A stretch of 64,000 nucleotides of DNA from Posidonia oceanica (taxonomy: Eukaryota; Streptophyta; Magnoliopsida; Alismatales; Posidoniaceae). The stretch spans positions 86,374,001 to 86,438,000 of the forward strand of contig JAZBRS010000020.1 of assembly GCA_037176725.1 (NCBI GenBank). The letters run 5' to 3'. Made by a program: the position numbers and the translations under genes. The first letter of the stretch is position 1. Every line of letters begins with the position of its first letter. Under the pieces are notes generated by a model. That model saw only the letters and a program-made list of their open reading frames with translations, was not told the DNA's origin and did no database searches. Below are positions 45,601-53,241 of this stretch, in pieces.

Positions 45601-48111
45601 TTCGGGGTTTCATCTGGCAAACTGCTCGGCTACATTGTTAGCCAAAGGGGGATTGAAGTAGACCCGATGAAAGCTAAAGCCATCGTGGAGATGCCACCCC
45701 CTAGAACCGAGAAGGAGGTTCGAGGCCTGCTGGGGCGTTTACAGTACATCAGCCGCTTCATTGCACAGCTCACGCCCATCTGCGAGCCCATCTTCAAACT
45801 CCTGAGGAAGAATGCACAAATCGACTGGAATGAAGAATGTCAAGCCGCGTTTGAGAAGATCAAGCAGCTACTGGTCAAACCCCCTGTCTTGGTCCCTCCC
45901 ACACCAGGAAGACCTCTGCTCCTCTATCTGTCAACCACACAGCATTCCATGGGTGCCGTCCTGGGCCAACACGACGAGTCTGGCAGGAAAGAGCGCGCCA
46001 TTTACTACCTGAGCAAAAAGTTCAATGAATGTGAAGCCAGGTACACTGTGATGGAGAAAACCTGTTTATCCCTTGTCTGGGCCGCACAGAAACTGAGGCA
46101 CTACATGATGGCGTACCCAGTTCAGCTTTTGTGCCGTCATGATCCCATCAAGTTCCTCTTCCAAAAGCCGGCGCTGGTGGGCAGATGTGTCAAGTGGCAG
46201 GTGTTGTTGTCCCAATATGACATCACTTTTGTCACACAGAGGTCTATGAAGGGCCAGGCTATGGCGGACCACCTCGCGGATTTCCCTCTGCCTGAATATC
46301 AACCCCTCCAGACGCAGTTCCCTGACGAGGACATTCTTTTTGCGACGGAGGACTCAGAAGAGAGGGACCCTGAAGAGCAAGAGCAGTGGCGGTTGTACTT
46401 CGACGGCGCCGTCAATAAAAAGGGTCGAGGCATAGGTGCAGTACTGACCACGCCACATGGACAGATGATTCCCTTTGCGAGGAAGCTGACTTTCGCATGC
46501 ACGAACAACGAAGCAGAATACGAGGCATGCATCTTGGGTTTGAAAGTCGCCCTCGAGCACAAAGCGCAGAAGTTGCACGTGCACGGTGATGCCATGTTGG
46601 TGATCTCTCAGGTGAATGGCGACTGGAAGACAAAAGACCCCAAGCTCGTGCCATATCACGAATGTCTGCTGAGGCTAATAGAAGAGTTCGAGAGCATTGA
46701 TTTCACATACATGAACAGGGCAAAGAATGCGTATGCAGACGCGTTAGCGACCTTGTCTTCTTGGCTCAGCATACCAGACAACAGCATGGTAGAGGTGTCA
46801 GTCACCTGCATTGAGGAGCCTGCCCATTGCATGAATATAGAGGAGGCAGATCCAACAGTGGAGCAGCCATGGTATCATGATATCAAAGCATTCTTGGAGT
46901 CCGGTAGCGTCCCGTCTGGCACCACTGCGGAAGACAAGAGAACTTTGGCGCGTCTGGCGTCAAAGTATGTACTGGGGGGTGGGCAGTTATACAGAAGATC
47001 GTACAACCAGATGCTACTACGCTGCTTGGACAAACCAGAGGCTGACACCGCAATGCTTCAAGTGCATGCCGGGACCTGTGGCCCGCACATGAACGGTGTC
47101 CTCTTAGCCAAGAAGATCATGCTCCAAGGGTATTTCTGGCAAACCATGGAAGCGGACTGCTGCCGTTTCGTGCGTAAATGCCACAACTGTCAGATCCATG
47201 GCAATTTCATCAAGGCTCCCCCTCATCAGCTGCACAACATGTCCTCGCCATGGCCTTTCTCCACCTGGGGGATCGATGTCATTGGCGCAATACACCCCGC
47301 CGCTTCAAATGGCCATCGCTTCATCATGGTGGCAATAGACTACTTCACTAAGTGGGTGGAAGCAGCTTCCTACAGGACAGTCACCGCAGTGGCAACCGAA
47401 AAATTCATTAGAAACAACATCGTTGCCCGGTACGGGGTCCCTCACTCCATCATCTCTGATAATGGCACGAACTTCATTGCCAAAAGAACTGAGGAGTTCC
47501 TACAGAATTTCAGAATCAAGCATCACCGCTCCTCACCATATCGGCCTCAGATGAATGGAGCAGTGGAGTCTGCCAACAAGAACATCATCAAGATCATGAA
47601 GAAGATGGCAGAAACCCACAAGGATTGGCACGATCAGCTCCCGTACGCACTCTGGGCGTACAGGACATCAATCCGGACCTCGACGGGAGCCACCCCGTAC
47701 TCGCTGGTGTATGGCATGGAAGCTGTATTGCCCGTTGAGGTGGAGATACCCTCGCTGCGAATCTTGCGAGAAGCTGAGTTGGAAGAGGCAGAATGGGTCG
47801 AAGACCGCTGCGTCCAACTGAACCTAATCGATGAGCACAGACTACAAGCCATGCACAATGCTCATTGTTACCAGAAGCGAATGGCTAGAGCCTTCTTGAA
47901 GAAAGTCCGGCCCAGAAGCTTCCAGCCCGGAGATCTTGTTCTGCGCGCCGTTCATCTACCAGACGGTCGAGGCAAATTCCGACCTAACTGGCGCGGACCC
48001 TTTGTAGTTAAGCAGATCTTCTCAGGCGGCGCAGTAACTCTTGAGGACATGGACCAGGTCGAGCAGTCTGAGCCGGTCAACATGTGCTACCTCAAGAAGT
48101 ACTATCAGTAG
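39682..48111 (+). CDS. gag-pol polyprotein, Tat/Ogre-type retrotransposon
   Basis: 2809 residues from the first in-frame ATG; the open frame begins at 39310. It makes the capsid protein and all enzymes for copying and inserting the element. In order: Pro-rich N-terminus; gag core (residues 269-461, LKWFTSLDMATIKTWNDL, FGEYVGRWRALASQVRDRP); knuckle-like C600-x2-H603-x4-H608-x4-C613; protease with LVDNGSGLNV (D971; D-N-G in place of D-S/T-G, usual in this branch); G-patch-like domain (about 1129-1178, GTPLGRHGQGI); a roughly 500-residue Ser/Ala/Gln/Pro-rich linker; RT with FMDGFSG and YVDD (1935-1938); a first RNase H (about 2053-2203) whose first Asp is gone (YLSTTQHSMGAVL); a second, archaeal-type RNase H with YFDGA (D2241), NNEAEYEA, HGDAML and ADALA all present; integrase with HHCC, then D2532, D2593, E2629 (D,D-35-E). 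All other catalytic residues are intact and there is no stop or frameshift, so it may be functional. Ogre elements usually have an intron in the linker region; here it is open throughout. Confidence 0.93.
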   Translation: MTTSRVLEAPLTPPSQGFVTFDPSAATTHALGFQSPGQSGSLGSGSSPALQFSVPTDGTPEEQYQQLMDTIQRLQGIALSVRPPSPPVVPEVPVRPAPAHLALHSALPLRPSSQLLTVPTMGARVPPLASAPHLTQHAPPPPGGQSFGLVGAQYLAGPSPGIAPVRPLMLQHPAPTAQHTVYPPPLHQAQNSTCIPPCTPPQHGYAGHHLASPGDVMVDPEEHLGATHSAYVVPAPAAPSPVAAIPDPINNRMDVLEKALRLVQGTDHQTYQFRDLCCFPEAVLPPKFKIPDFEKYDGRGCPIAHLKAYCGDLAQLQADERLLIRLFQKSLSGPALKWFTSLDMATIKTWNDLSQAFLEQYSFNLDLVPKRADLIATKQNPGEPFGEYVGRWRALASQVRDRPSDEESIEIIIKGAQPSTGALLSIQPVTTFTALIRAGTRVESSLRSGNFPALSVLAKQALASNDGSGSSAISNNSSLNSNRPKRKDPPKPVVAYVDSPAAPVRLASRPAPPQIYYAPAPRTHPTPQITTTARPVYPAAPVQQGQFPRPRRPPMEKRKFAPLVEPLSAVLPKVASLLRFPEVRPPPNPLPHWFKANLFCDFHRSVGHSTDSCFTLRNAIQDLIESGTIVIDTHEASTSAPSHAPASASTPANVVRRPLPEHSYSGGAGTSGIHSLFPSGSLASVVDPSELIHDISTPFPVSLYLAAIAGSESGVHMIRPRARPERSPASAAMLSRAQAPIHLLARPQPELPVHLLARPQSPPSLPSQLPTYPCPPQPVAPLVLAARAPVVINLTRDTHRVPYSYATEMCAEVTRSGRVYRPPAPVTRPSHPQPARPLPLVQPAVPLPSSQPLEPTITEPVPTAAPPATKKCQPKADITSQLKKVKADISIWDLIHTSAEHREAFLRVFQAARVSQAIEPAALESMVGMIAEPQVITFTSDELPPAGINHNQPLFVTVQYKNFRIPLALVDNGSGLNVCPLRTATKLGFKAEDITPAVKGMTAFDNTHHDALGILVIPLIIGPVTFDVEFYVVDLEPNFNLLLGRPWLHKHQVIPSTLHRMIKFRRGDDVIVVMAENFEKERIEAVSSISSRTVPFDPDLSNALYRVNRCEPVNFLPDLERVNSLAVHNNPFRMVENVCHRWGYVKGTPLGRHGQGIAEPILAEERRDNEGLGYDPHSDKGKRPQAKNQRMVIPRSLANFTSAGILDSSAVQVAVPSEPCQSPPPPEEDWVCVEDYYSDEEQSGTTGAVQTCSESQPYTAAHQSVYLATPSPDHEVAVSAEPLADLAVYDSPVVMSAPPALAQAQSVSSQATVVASVQLPPSQKGQSLSSVSSTAQPFPEATSQAIQPVQSVTLPLAADRQLSWPDPMASEAALSSSSSVVENQLSIAVSRPSGPQESTSAHPLTAAVTLAAYPSAIPLTRPSGSPLPGQSQSGAPVSQKIQVSGTAIHLVAEPVPQALGAYYVDSPPDEEEEGAVEAQVDSWMSDLELLYQEQLESIVEDLAQHQAAERKGKAVVTDPPLREDSTSIMVLEGSSMMSDSLRPDELITFQAEGGSRWLVQHMPSTSTLADPEEETPAGCTAAVTEQRAESVTELSEVSVAESPAASVTKSVGPSVVSAEHAAEQTAEAARAEVAHRRFRNTRVGVTILRRHQGQEAELLHSFDVTNPTFEKEILSELVAYGEEDNTGEDESDDPSPEFRPCDDDPEGPNLHVEEETEAINLGTAEETKEVRISALLSPQVRIEFIAFLREYADVFAWTYEDMVGLDVEIVVHNLPLKPDAKPVKQKLRRWQPQWLLMIKEEIMKQLDVNFLKVVLYPEWLANIVPVPKKDGRIRVCIDYRDLNKVSPKDDFPLPHIDVLVDNTAGHKMLSFMDGFSGYNQIKMAEEDMEKTSFITPWGVFCYQVMPFGLKNAGATYQRAMTTLFHDLMHQEVEVYVDDMIAKTKEPEDHLSCLKKLFDRLRKYRLRLNPNKCVFGVSSGKLLGYIVSQRGIEVDPMKAKAIVEMPPPRTEKEVRGLLGRLQYISRFIAQLTPICEPIFKLLRKNAQIDWNEECQAAFEKIKQLLVKPPVLVPPTPGRPLLLYLSTTQHSMGAVLGQHDESGRKERAIYYLSKKFNECEARYTVMEKTCLSLVWAAQKLRHYMMAYPVQLLCRHDPIKFLFQKPALVGRCVKWQVLLSQYDITFVTQRSMKGQAMADHLADFPLPEYQPLQTQFPDEDILFATEDSEERDPEEQEQWRLYFDGAVNKKGRGIGAVLTTPHGQMIPFARKLTFACTNNEAEYEACILGLKVALEHKAQKLHVHGDAMLVISQVNGDWKTKDPKLVPYHECLLRLIEEFESIDFTYMNRAKNAYADALATLSSWLSIPDNSMVEVSVTCIEEPAHCMNIEEADPTVEQPWYHDIKAFLESGSVPSGTTAEDKRTLARLASKYVLGGGQLYRRSYNQMLLRCLDKPEADTAMLQVHAGTCGPHMNGVLLAKKIMLQGYFWQTMEADCCRFVRKCHNCQIHGNFIKAPPHQLHNMSSPWPFSTWGIDVIGAIHPAASNGHRFIMVAIDYFTKWVEAASYRTVTAVATEKFIRNNIVARYGVPHSIISDNGTNFIAKRTEEFLQNFRIKHHRSSPYRPQMNGAVESANKNIIKIMKKMAETHKDWHDQLPYALWAYRTSIRTSTGATPYSLVYGMEAVLPVEVEIPSLRILREAELEEAEWVEDRCVQLNLIDEHRLQAMHNAHCYQKRMARAFLKKVRPRSFQPGDLVLRAVHLPDGRGKFRPNWRGPFVVKQIFSGGAVTLEDMDQVEQSEPVNMCYLKKYYQ

Positions 48112-49457
48112 CCGAGAGTAGCCGTTGCGGATTCTCCCTCCCATTTGTCATGTTCTCGCCATTTGCATACCTTTGTATCTCTGTTTGCTCTATCCACTCC
48201 CCACTTCACTTCATCCCATTTCCTACATTTCCTGACGTTGCAGCACTCCTGTGCGTCCCTGTTCATCCTGTTCACGTTCCACATTCCTCATACATTGCAT
48301 CTTGCCCGGTGATGAAAACCGGAGGTGCTTGCCTGCTGCGAAAGGAGTCTCCCGACCTCACCTGATACTACTTAGATGTCTTGACTAGTGAGGGAGCCAC
48401 CACTCAATGAGAGCGGGCGAAATGCCCAAACCCCTAAGGACTCACACCCTTTAGAAGAGTGCTAGGTGTTAGTCAGAAAGTAGTACATACCCCAGCCTAG
48501 ATGTGCGAAAAAGAAAGAGAAAGAGAAAGCCAAAAGCCTATACCCGAAAGACCCTAATGCCCATCTCCCCCAGGGGAGGGGACAGCGGAAACCTGCAAGC
48601 CAAAAAGAAGAGGAAAGGAAAAGGAAAAGAAAAAAGGAACAAAAAAGAGAGGAAAAAAACAAAAGGAGAATGATAGAAAAGAAAAGGGAGAAGGGGACAA
48701 AGGCCCCATTCCCGCAAAAAAAAAAAAGAAGAAGAAGGAAAAAAAGGAAGAAAAAGAAGAGAATAAAGGCAAGCAGAGTAACCCCGTACCTCTCACCTAC
48801 CCTAGAAAAGAGCCAAAGCCCGGGTCAGATCCTCCTCGCTTCCAAAATGGGAATAGGGAGAACCCTGTACACCGACATGAAAAAAGAGAGAGAAAAAGTT
48901 AGGAGTAAGTGTAAGTCCTTGAGAGTTTGGCATGGAGCCCGTCCTCTCTACACCACCACCAAACATCACCCATACCTTCCCCCGGAGTGCCACCAACAAG
49001 TCAGGAGTCCGAGTAGAGTCCGGTGAGTTAAGGACCGCTCCCTTTCTGTACAGCAGGCACCAAAGCACCCCGATACTGAGGGCAAACTACACCAAATCAC
49101 ACGCATCTGCATTTTCCAGTCATCTACCCTCTTTGATCATTCTGCTCCACAAAAGGCTCACTCCAGCGCTGAGACAGTACCTCTACTTAGCATGCATTGG
49201 CACCGTCAGGCTGCGACAACCCGGGGTTCCCGACAATCCCCGCCACATCAACAGAATATCCTTGTGCTTATACATGTTCAATTGCCATAGTCTGAATGTC
49301 TACTGCTTATACATGTTGCACCTGTTTCTACCAGTTTCCGAATCTGCTTTCCGGTGATGGTTTTGTGCCTAGATGAGGTCTGATAATTCACAGTCTTGGC
49401 AACAGGTATCTGAAGACTCTTGTAGCAGCCGTCTGCCCACATCCTGCAATCTGTGCA
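48112..49457 (+). other. Region between gag-pol and the second ORF
   Basis: No convincing gene. It includes a GGAGTCTCCCGACCTCACC stretch, a purine-rich AAGAAAAGG tract (48500-48780) and some short frames (48932-49357 plus) without recognisable domain. How the second ORF is expressed (spliced RNA or own promoter) is not visible. Confidence 0.4.
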
Positions 49458-50660
49458 ATGGGTTTCCCCACCTTGGTAACCCCCACACACTGCTCCGAGA
49501 TCCTGCGAGAATGGATCGGCAAGCTGGCAAGAGATGACTGTGAGAAGTTGCGCCTGTGGGGCATTCCGACCAAACTGCTCAAGGCCGCTGATGTAGAAGT
49601 GAGCCGCCATCTTCTGTGTGCTGCTGCGCGATTCTGGAAACCAGCACACCATGTCTTCCGTTTCGGCAAAACTGAACTGACACCCACACTGGAAGAAGTG
49701 CGTCGAATCTGTGGCTTTTCCAAGATCTTGGGGCCGCCTATCTTCATGAGGCGTGACGGATACTTGGCAGTCCTGAAACAGCTGACTGGCCTCTCTACCC
49801 AAAGTTGCCAGCAGAAGCTGATTTGTACTAGCGGGCCCACGCCTGTGCTTCGCCTGGCGTACTTTGATGAGGTTATGGAAAAGCGCACTGAACTCGGAGA
49901 CGAGCTGTGGCTCCGAGGGTTTGTCACCCGTTTCCTAGGCGAGCTGGTCTTTACTCATGGCAAGGTAACAGTGGCCGTCGAGATCGCAGAAATTGCATTA
50001 GCGGTGGTGACCCAGCACATAGACCTGGCACCGGTTGTCTTGGCAGAAACCTACCGCGGTCTGGACCGCGTCTCGCATCGCTGCCGCCACTTTCATGGTT
50101 GCGGATCATTCATTCAGGTCTGGCTAGCGGCGCACACTGAGGTAGACCTTCTGCGCCCCCAAGTGCACGCTTTCGAGGCCTACTGCAGTAGCGGCCATGC
50201 CAAGGCAATCAAGAGCGTCAAGGAAGAGTATGAAAGGCTGTCGGGACTGACAGGCGACACAGTCACATGGCGCATCATTCCTTCTGCAGCCGAAGCATTC
50301 ACTGTCTTCTTCAATACACGCGACATGCGTCTGGTTGTGCTACCAGGATTTACTGCGGGTGTAGAATATCACCCTATCAGAGTCATGCGCCAGTTCGGCT
50401 TCCAGCAAGACGCCTTTGTCGACAGCACAACACCTAAGCTCCTTCAAGAATATCCCCTCAGTACAATTGCCCCCACGAAGGAGCTGGCCAACTTGATGCA
50501 GCATGGGGTGCGATCAACAGACATCGCTGCAATGAAAGGCGTAGGGTGTACCCCTGAGTACATCACTGAAGTGCGGGACCTCTGGCCCATTGACGAAGTC
50601 CCGCCAAGCGGTCCCTTATTCCCTGACTCTGGAAAATCAAAGAAGGCCCGAATCAGCTAG
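49458..50660 (+). CDS. Extra ORF downstream of integrase, DUF7745/plant-mobile-domain-like protein
   Basis: 400 residues, ATG at 49458, stop TAG at 50658, complete. The N-terminal half has the pattern of the plant DUF7745 group: LREWIGKLARDDCEKLRLWG, then VSRHLLCAAARFWKPAHHVF, RFGKTELTPTLEEVRRICGF and LAVLKQLTGL. The middle has VVLAETYRGLDRVSHR.. and FHGCGSFIQVWLAAH, matching the family's AETxRxL and GCxxLLxxWxxxH region. The C-terminus is less conserved and ends in a basic KSKKARIS, possibly a nuclear signal. Function is unknown; proteins of this group lie in or near plant retrotransposons, and plant mobile domains are thought to derive from transposons. No signal peptide or membrane segment is seen. 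The length and intact frame in a young element argue that it is under use. Extra ORFs are known from Tat and Athila elements, but in Ogre they lie before gag. Family assignment is from memory of motifs, so moderate confidence. Confidence 0.75.
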   Translation: MGFPTLVTPTHCSEILREWIGKLARDDCEKLRLWGIPTKLLKAADVEVSRHLLCAAARFWKPAHHVFRFGKTELTPTLEEVRRICGFSKILGPPIFMRRDGYLAVLKQLTGLSTQSCQQKLICTSGPTPVLRLAYFDEVMEKRTELGDELWLRGFVTRFLGELVFTHGKVTVAVEIAEIALAVVTQHIDLAPVVLAETYRGLDRVSHRCRHFHGCGSFIQVWLAAHTEVDLLRPQVHAFEAYCSSGHAKAIKSVKEEYERLSGLTGDTVTWRIIPSAAEAFTVFFNTRDMRLVVLPGFTAGVEYHPIRVMRQFGFQQDAFVDSTTPKLLQEYPLSTIAPTKELANLMQHGVRSTDIAAMKGVGCTPEYITEVRDLWPIDEVPPSGPLFPDSGKSKKARIS

Positions 50661-51038
50661 AGCCATCATGCCGCTGCCATTCTGTCTTCCTTTCAAGTTG
50701 TGCTGTACTTTTGGCCTGTCACAGGCATGTAACCGACAATTCGATCAATGCAAACTGTTTTGTGCTGGCTGTTCACATTTCAAAGCTGATCATGCATTTC
50801 ATGTTCCTCGTCGCTCACATCCGGAGGCCCCTTGGCCCGACCGACTGCTCACATGACGCAGGAAAGTCCTCAGCAAACGACCCAGGCTCCAGGACCTCCG
50901 CGAACCCGCGCCGTCCAACCTGCTACCGGACATACCCGGCTGAGTCTCCTTTGGGCTGGTACCCCAAACTACTCGTCTGACAAACGCGTCAGTTTTGTCC
51001 ATCCTTCGCTTTCTCGATACCGGGGACGTTTCGACTAA

Positions 51039-51065
51039 CCCCTGGTATCATCCTGATACCAGGGG
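51039..51065 (+). other. Perfect 12-bp hairpin
   Basis: CCCCTGGTATCA, three-base loop, TGATACCAGGGG. Related hairpins occur at about 12280-12310 and 12567-12595 (element E) and 59355-59382, 59632-59660 and 59874-59900 (element G), each followed or preceded by a GCATCTTT-like sequence. Confidence 0.75.
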
Positions 51066-51249
51066 CATCTTTCCAGACGCCCCGCGGTATCTCAACCTTT
51101 ACCTCATCTCCTCCTTGCCGGCCGATAAGTCCGATATCTTATCACCTTTCCCAATCAATCAATCTCATCATTATCTCGTCTCCTCTTTGCCGGCCGATAA
51201 GTCCGATATCTTATCACCCTTTTCGACCAAGCTCTCATCATTACCTCAC

Positions 51250-51515
51250 CCCCCTTCTTTAGCAGTAGTTCTCATCATGATCTCACCCCCCTTCTTTAGC
51301 AGTAGTTCTCATCATGATCTCACCCCCCCTTCTTTAGCAGTAGTTCTCATCATGACCTCATCCCCCTTCTTTAGCAGTAATTCTCATCATTACCTCATCC
51401 CCCTTCTTTAGCAGTAATTCTCATCATTACCTCATCCCCCTTCTCTAGCAGTAATTCTCATCATTACCTCATCCCCCTTCTTTAGCAGTAATTCTCATCA
51501 TGATCTCATCCCCTC
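51250..51515 (+). repeat. Tandem array of about 37-bp units
   Basis: Seven units of CTTCTTTAGCAGTARTTCTC and ATCATKAYCTCAYCCCC. Units differ by single bases only, which suggests recent amplification. Confidence 0.85.
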
Positions 51516-51589
51516 TTGTCAAGCACTCCTCAATCAGGCACTCATCAATCAATCATTCAGCAATCAATCATTCAGCATTCGATCACTCA

Positions 51590-52745
51590 TCACTCGATCA
51601 TTCATCAATCAAGCACCCTCAGGCTGATATCCTAAACTATCAACAATCAAGCACTCTCAGGCTGATATCCTAAACTATCTACTATCCAGGCTGATAACCT
51701 AAACTATCGACCCAGGCTGATATCCTAAACTATCTACTCTCAGGCTGATATTCCTAAACTATCTATCTCTTGGCCGATCCATGGTTGGCCCGCAGTTGTG
51801 TTATACGGCTGACATCCAGTAACTGTCCCTCGCAGTGCCGCCAGGCTGATAACCTAAACTATCTATCTAGGCTGGTAACCTAAACTACCTAGGCTGATAT
51901 CCTAAACTATCTATCCAGGCTGATATTCCTAAACTATCCGGCATCTGCGTTATACGGCTGACATCCAGTAACTGTCCCTCATAATTGCCCCCTCCAGTTG
52001 ATAGGACTGTAAACTATCTATCTAGGCTGATATCCTAAACTATCTAGGCTGATATCCTAAACTATCTAGGCTGATATCCTAAACTATCTATCTAGGCTGA
52101 TAACCTAAACTATCGATCTAGGCTGATATCCTAAACTATCCATGGCAATTACGTTATACGGCTGATATCCAGTAACTATCCCTTGCAATTGCTCTTTCCA
52201 GTTGATAGGACTGTAAACTATCTATCTAGGCTGATATCCTAAACTATCGATCTAGGCTGATAACCTAAACTATCGATCTAGGCTGATATCCTAAACTATC
52301 CATCGCAATTGCATTATACGGCTGACATCCAGTAACTGTCCCTCGCAAGGCCGCCAGGCTGATAACCTAAACTATCTATCTAGGCTGGTAACCTAAACTA
52401 CCTAGGCTGATATCCTAAACTATCTATCCAGGCTGATATTCCTAAACTATCCGGCACTTGCGTTATACGGCTGATATCCAGTAACTATCCCTCATGGTTT
52501 GCCCTTTCCAGTTGATAGGACTGTAAACTATCTATCTAGGCTGATATCCTAAACTATCTAGGCTGATATCCTAAACTATCTATCTAGGCTGATATCCTAA
52601 ACTATCTATGGCAACCATGTTATACGGCTGATATCCAGTAACTATCACTCACAACTGCGCATTCCGGTTGATAGGACCGTAAACTATCGCCAGGCTGATA
52701 ACCTAAACTATCGCCCTCGGCTGATGATCCGAAACTCATCCGGTC
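51590..52745 (+). repeat. Tandem array built on GGCTGATATCCTAAACTATC
   Basis: About forty short units (25-30 bp) of AGGCTGATATCCTAAACTATC/TATCT, interrupted at intervals of 180-310 bp by TTATACGGCTGACATCCAGT and AACTGTCCCTC, which makes a higher-order pattern. The unit is a derived form of the GCTGATAGCCCTAACTATCC unit in elements E and G. Confidence 0.85.
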
Positions 52746-53152
52746 GATAAGTCCGACAACTTATCGCCTCCCCGCGCGACTCCGTCCCAAAAGACGGAGC
52801 CCCGCATCCTTTCGCGTCTGGGAAAAAGGTCTGCCTCTCCCGTCGCGCCTTTGTGACCTAGGCTATCCTTCTTTTCATGGCAGGCCTGGACCTCCCGTCA
52901 AGCTCCGCGGTGCACCGCAACGTCCCTCTTCAGCGTCGTCAGCATCGCCAGCGTCACCCGCGTCGCTTCGGTCTCCCCATCGATACCAACTCTAACACTA
53001 ACTTTTGCATTGCATCCGCATTAGCATGCATCGCATACATTGCATCTCACCCATCTGCACCTGCACTTTGCACTGCGGCAACGATCCACGATGTTCGGCG
53101 CATCCGCCGAATGAGTGGCTCACGCCGATAGCAAACCCTCCGCTCTCGCCAG

Positions 53153-53241
53153 TCAAATGGGGTGTCCCGTCAACCCTGAGCAGCGGCCTCGCTTCGCTCG
53201 GCCTCGCTCAGGGAGGGGCATCTGTAGACACCCCATTTTGA
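53153..53241. other. PPT/LTR-junction foldback, element H
   Basis: TCAAATGGGGTGTC (53153-53166) pairs with GACACCCCATTTTGA (53227-53241, inside the LTR) with a single bulged A. Inside, CCCTGAGC (53174-53181) pairs with GCTCAGGG (53206-53213), and GGCC (53185) with GGCC (53200). The PPT lies between the inner and outer arms. Confidence 0.7.

Larger units (their letters stand above)
50661..53222 (+). other. 3' UTR of element H
   Basis: Non-coding, dominated by short tandem repeats (51250-51515 and 51590-52745), a perfect hairpin at 51039-51065 and the PPT GCTCAGGGAGGGGCATC at 53206-53222. The LTR-proximal 300 bases (52800-53222) share blocks with the older elements (GTTCGGCGCATCCGCCGAATG, GAGTGGCTCACGCCG). 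Confidence 0.7.

Noticed and set aside
48670..49357. Additional ORFs between gag-pol and the DUF7745-like ORF
   Set aside because: Purine-rich or mixed text without domain, overlapping an opposite-strand frame.
51590..52745. CRISPR-like array
   Set aside because: Plant nuclear DNA; the spacers are themselves repeated and irregular, typical of a 3' UTR tandem repeat.
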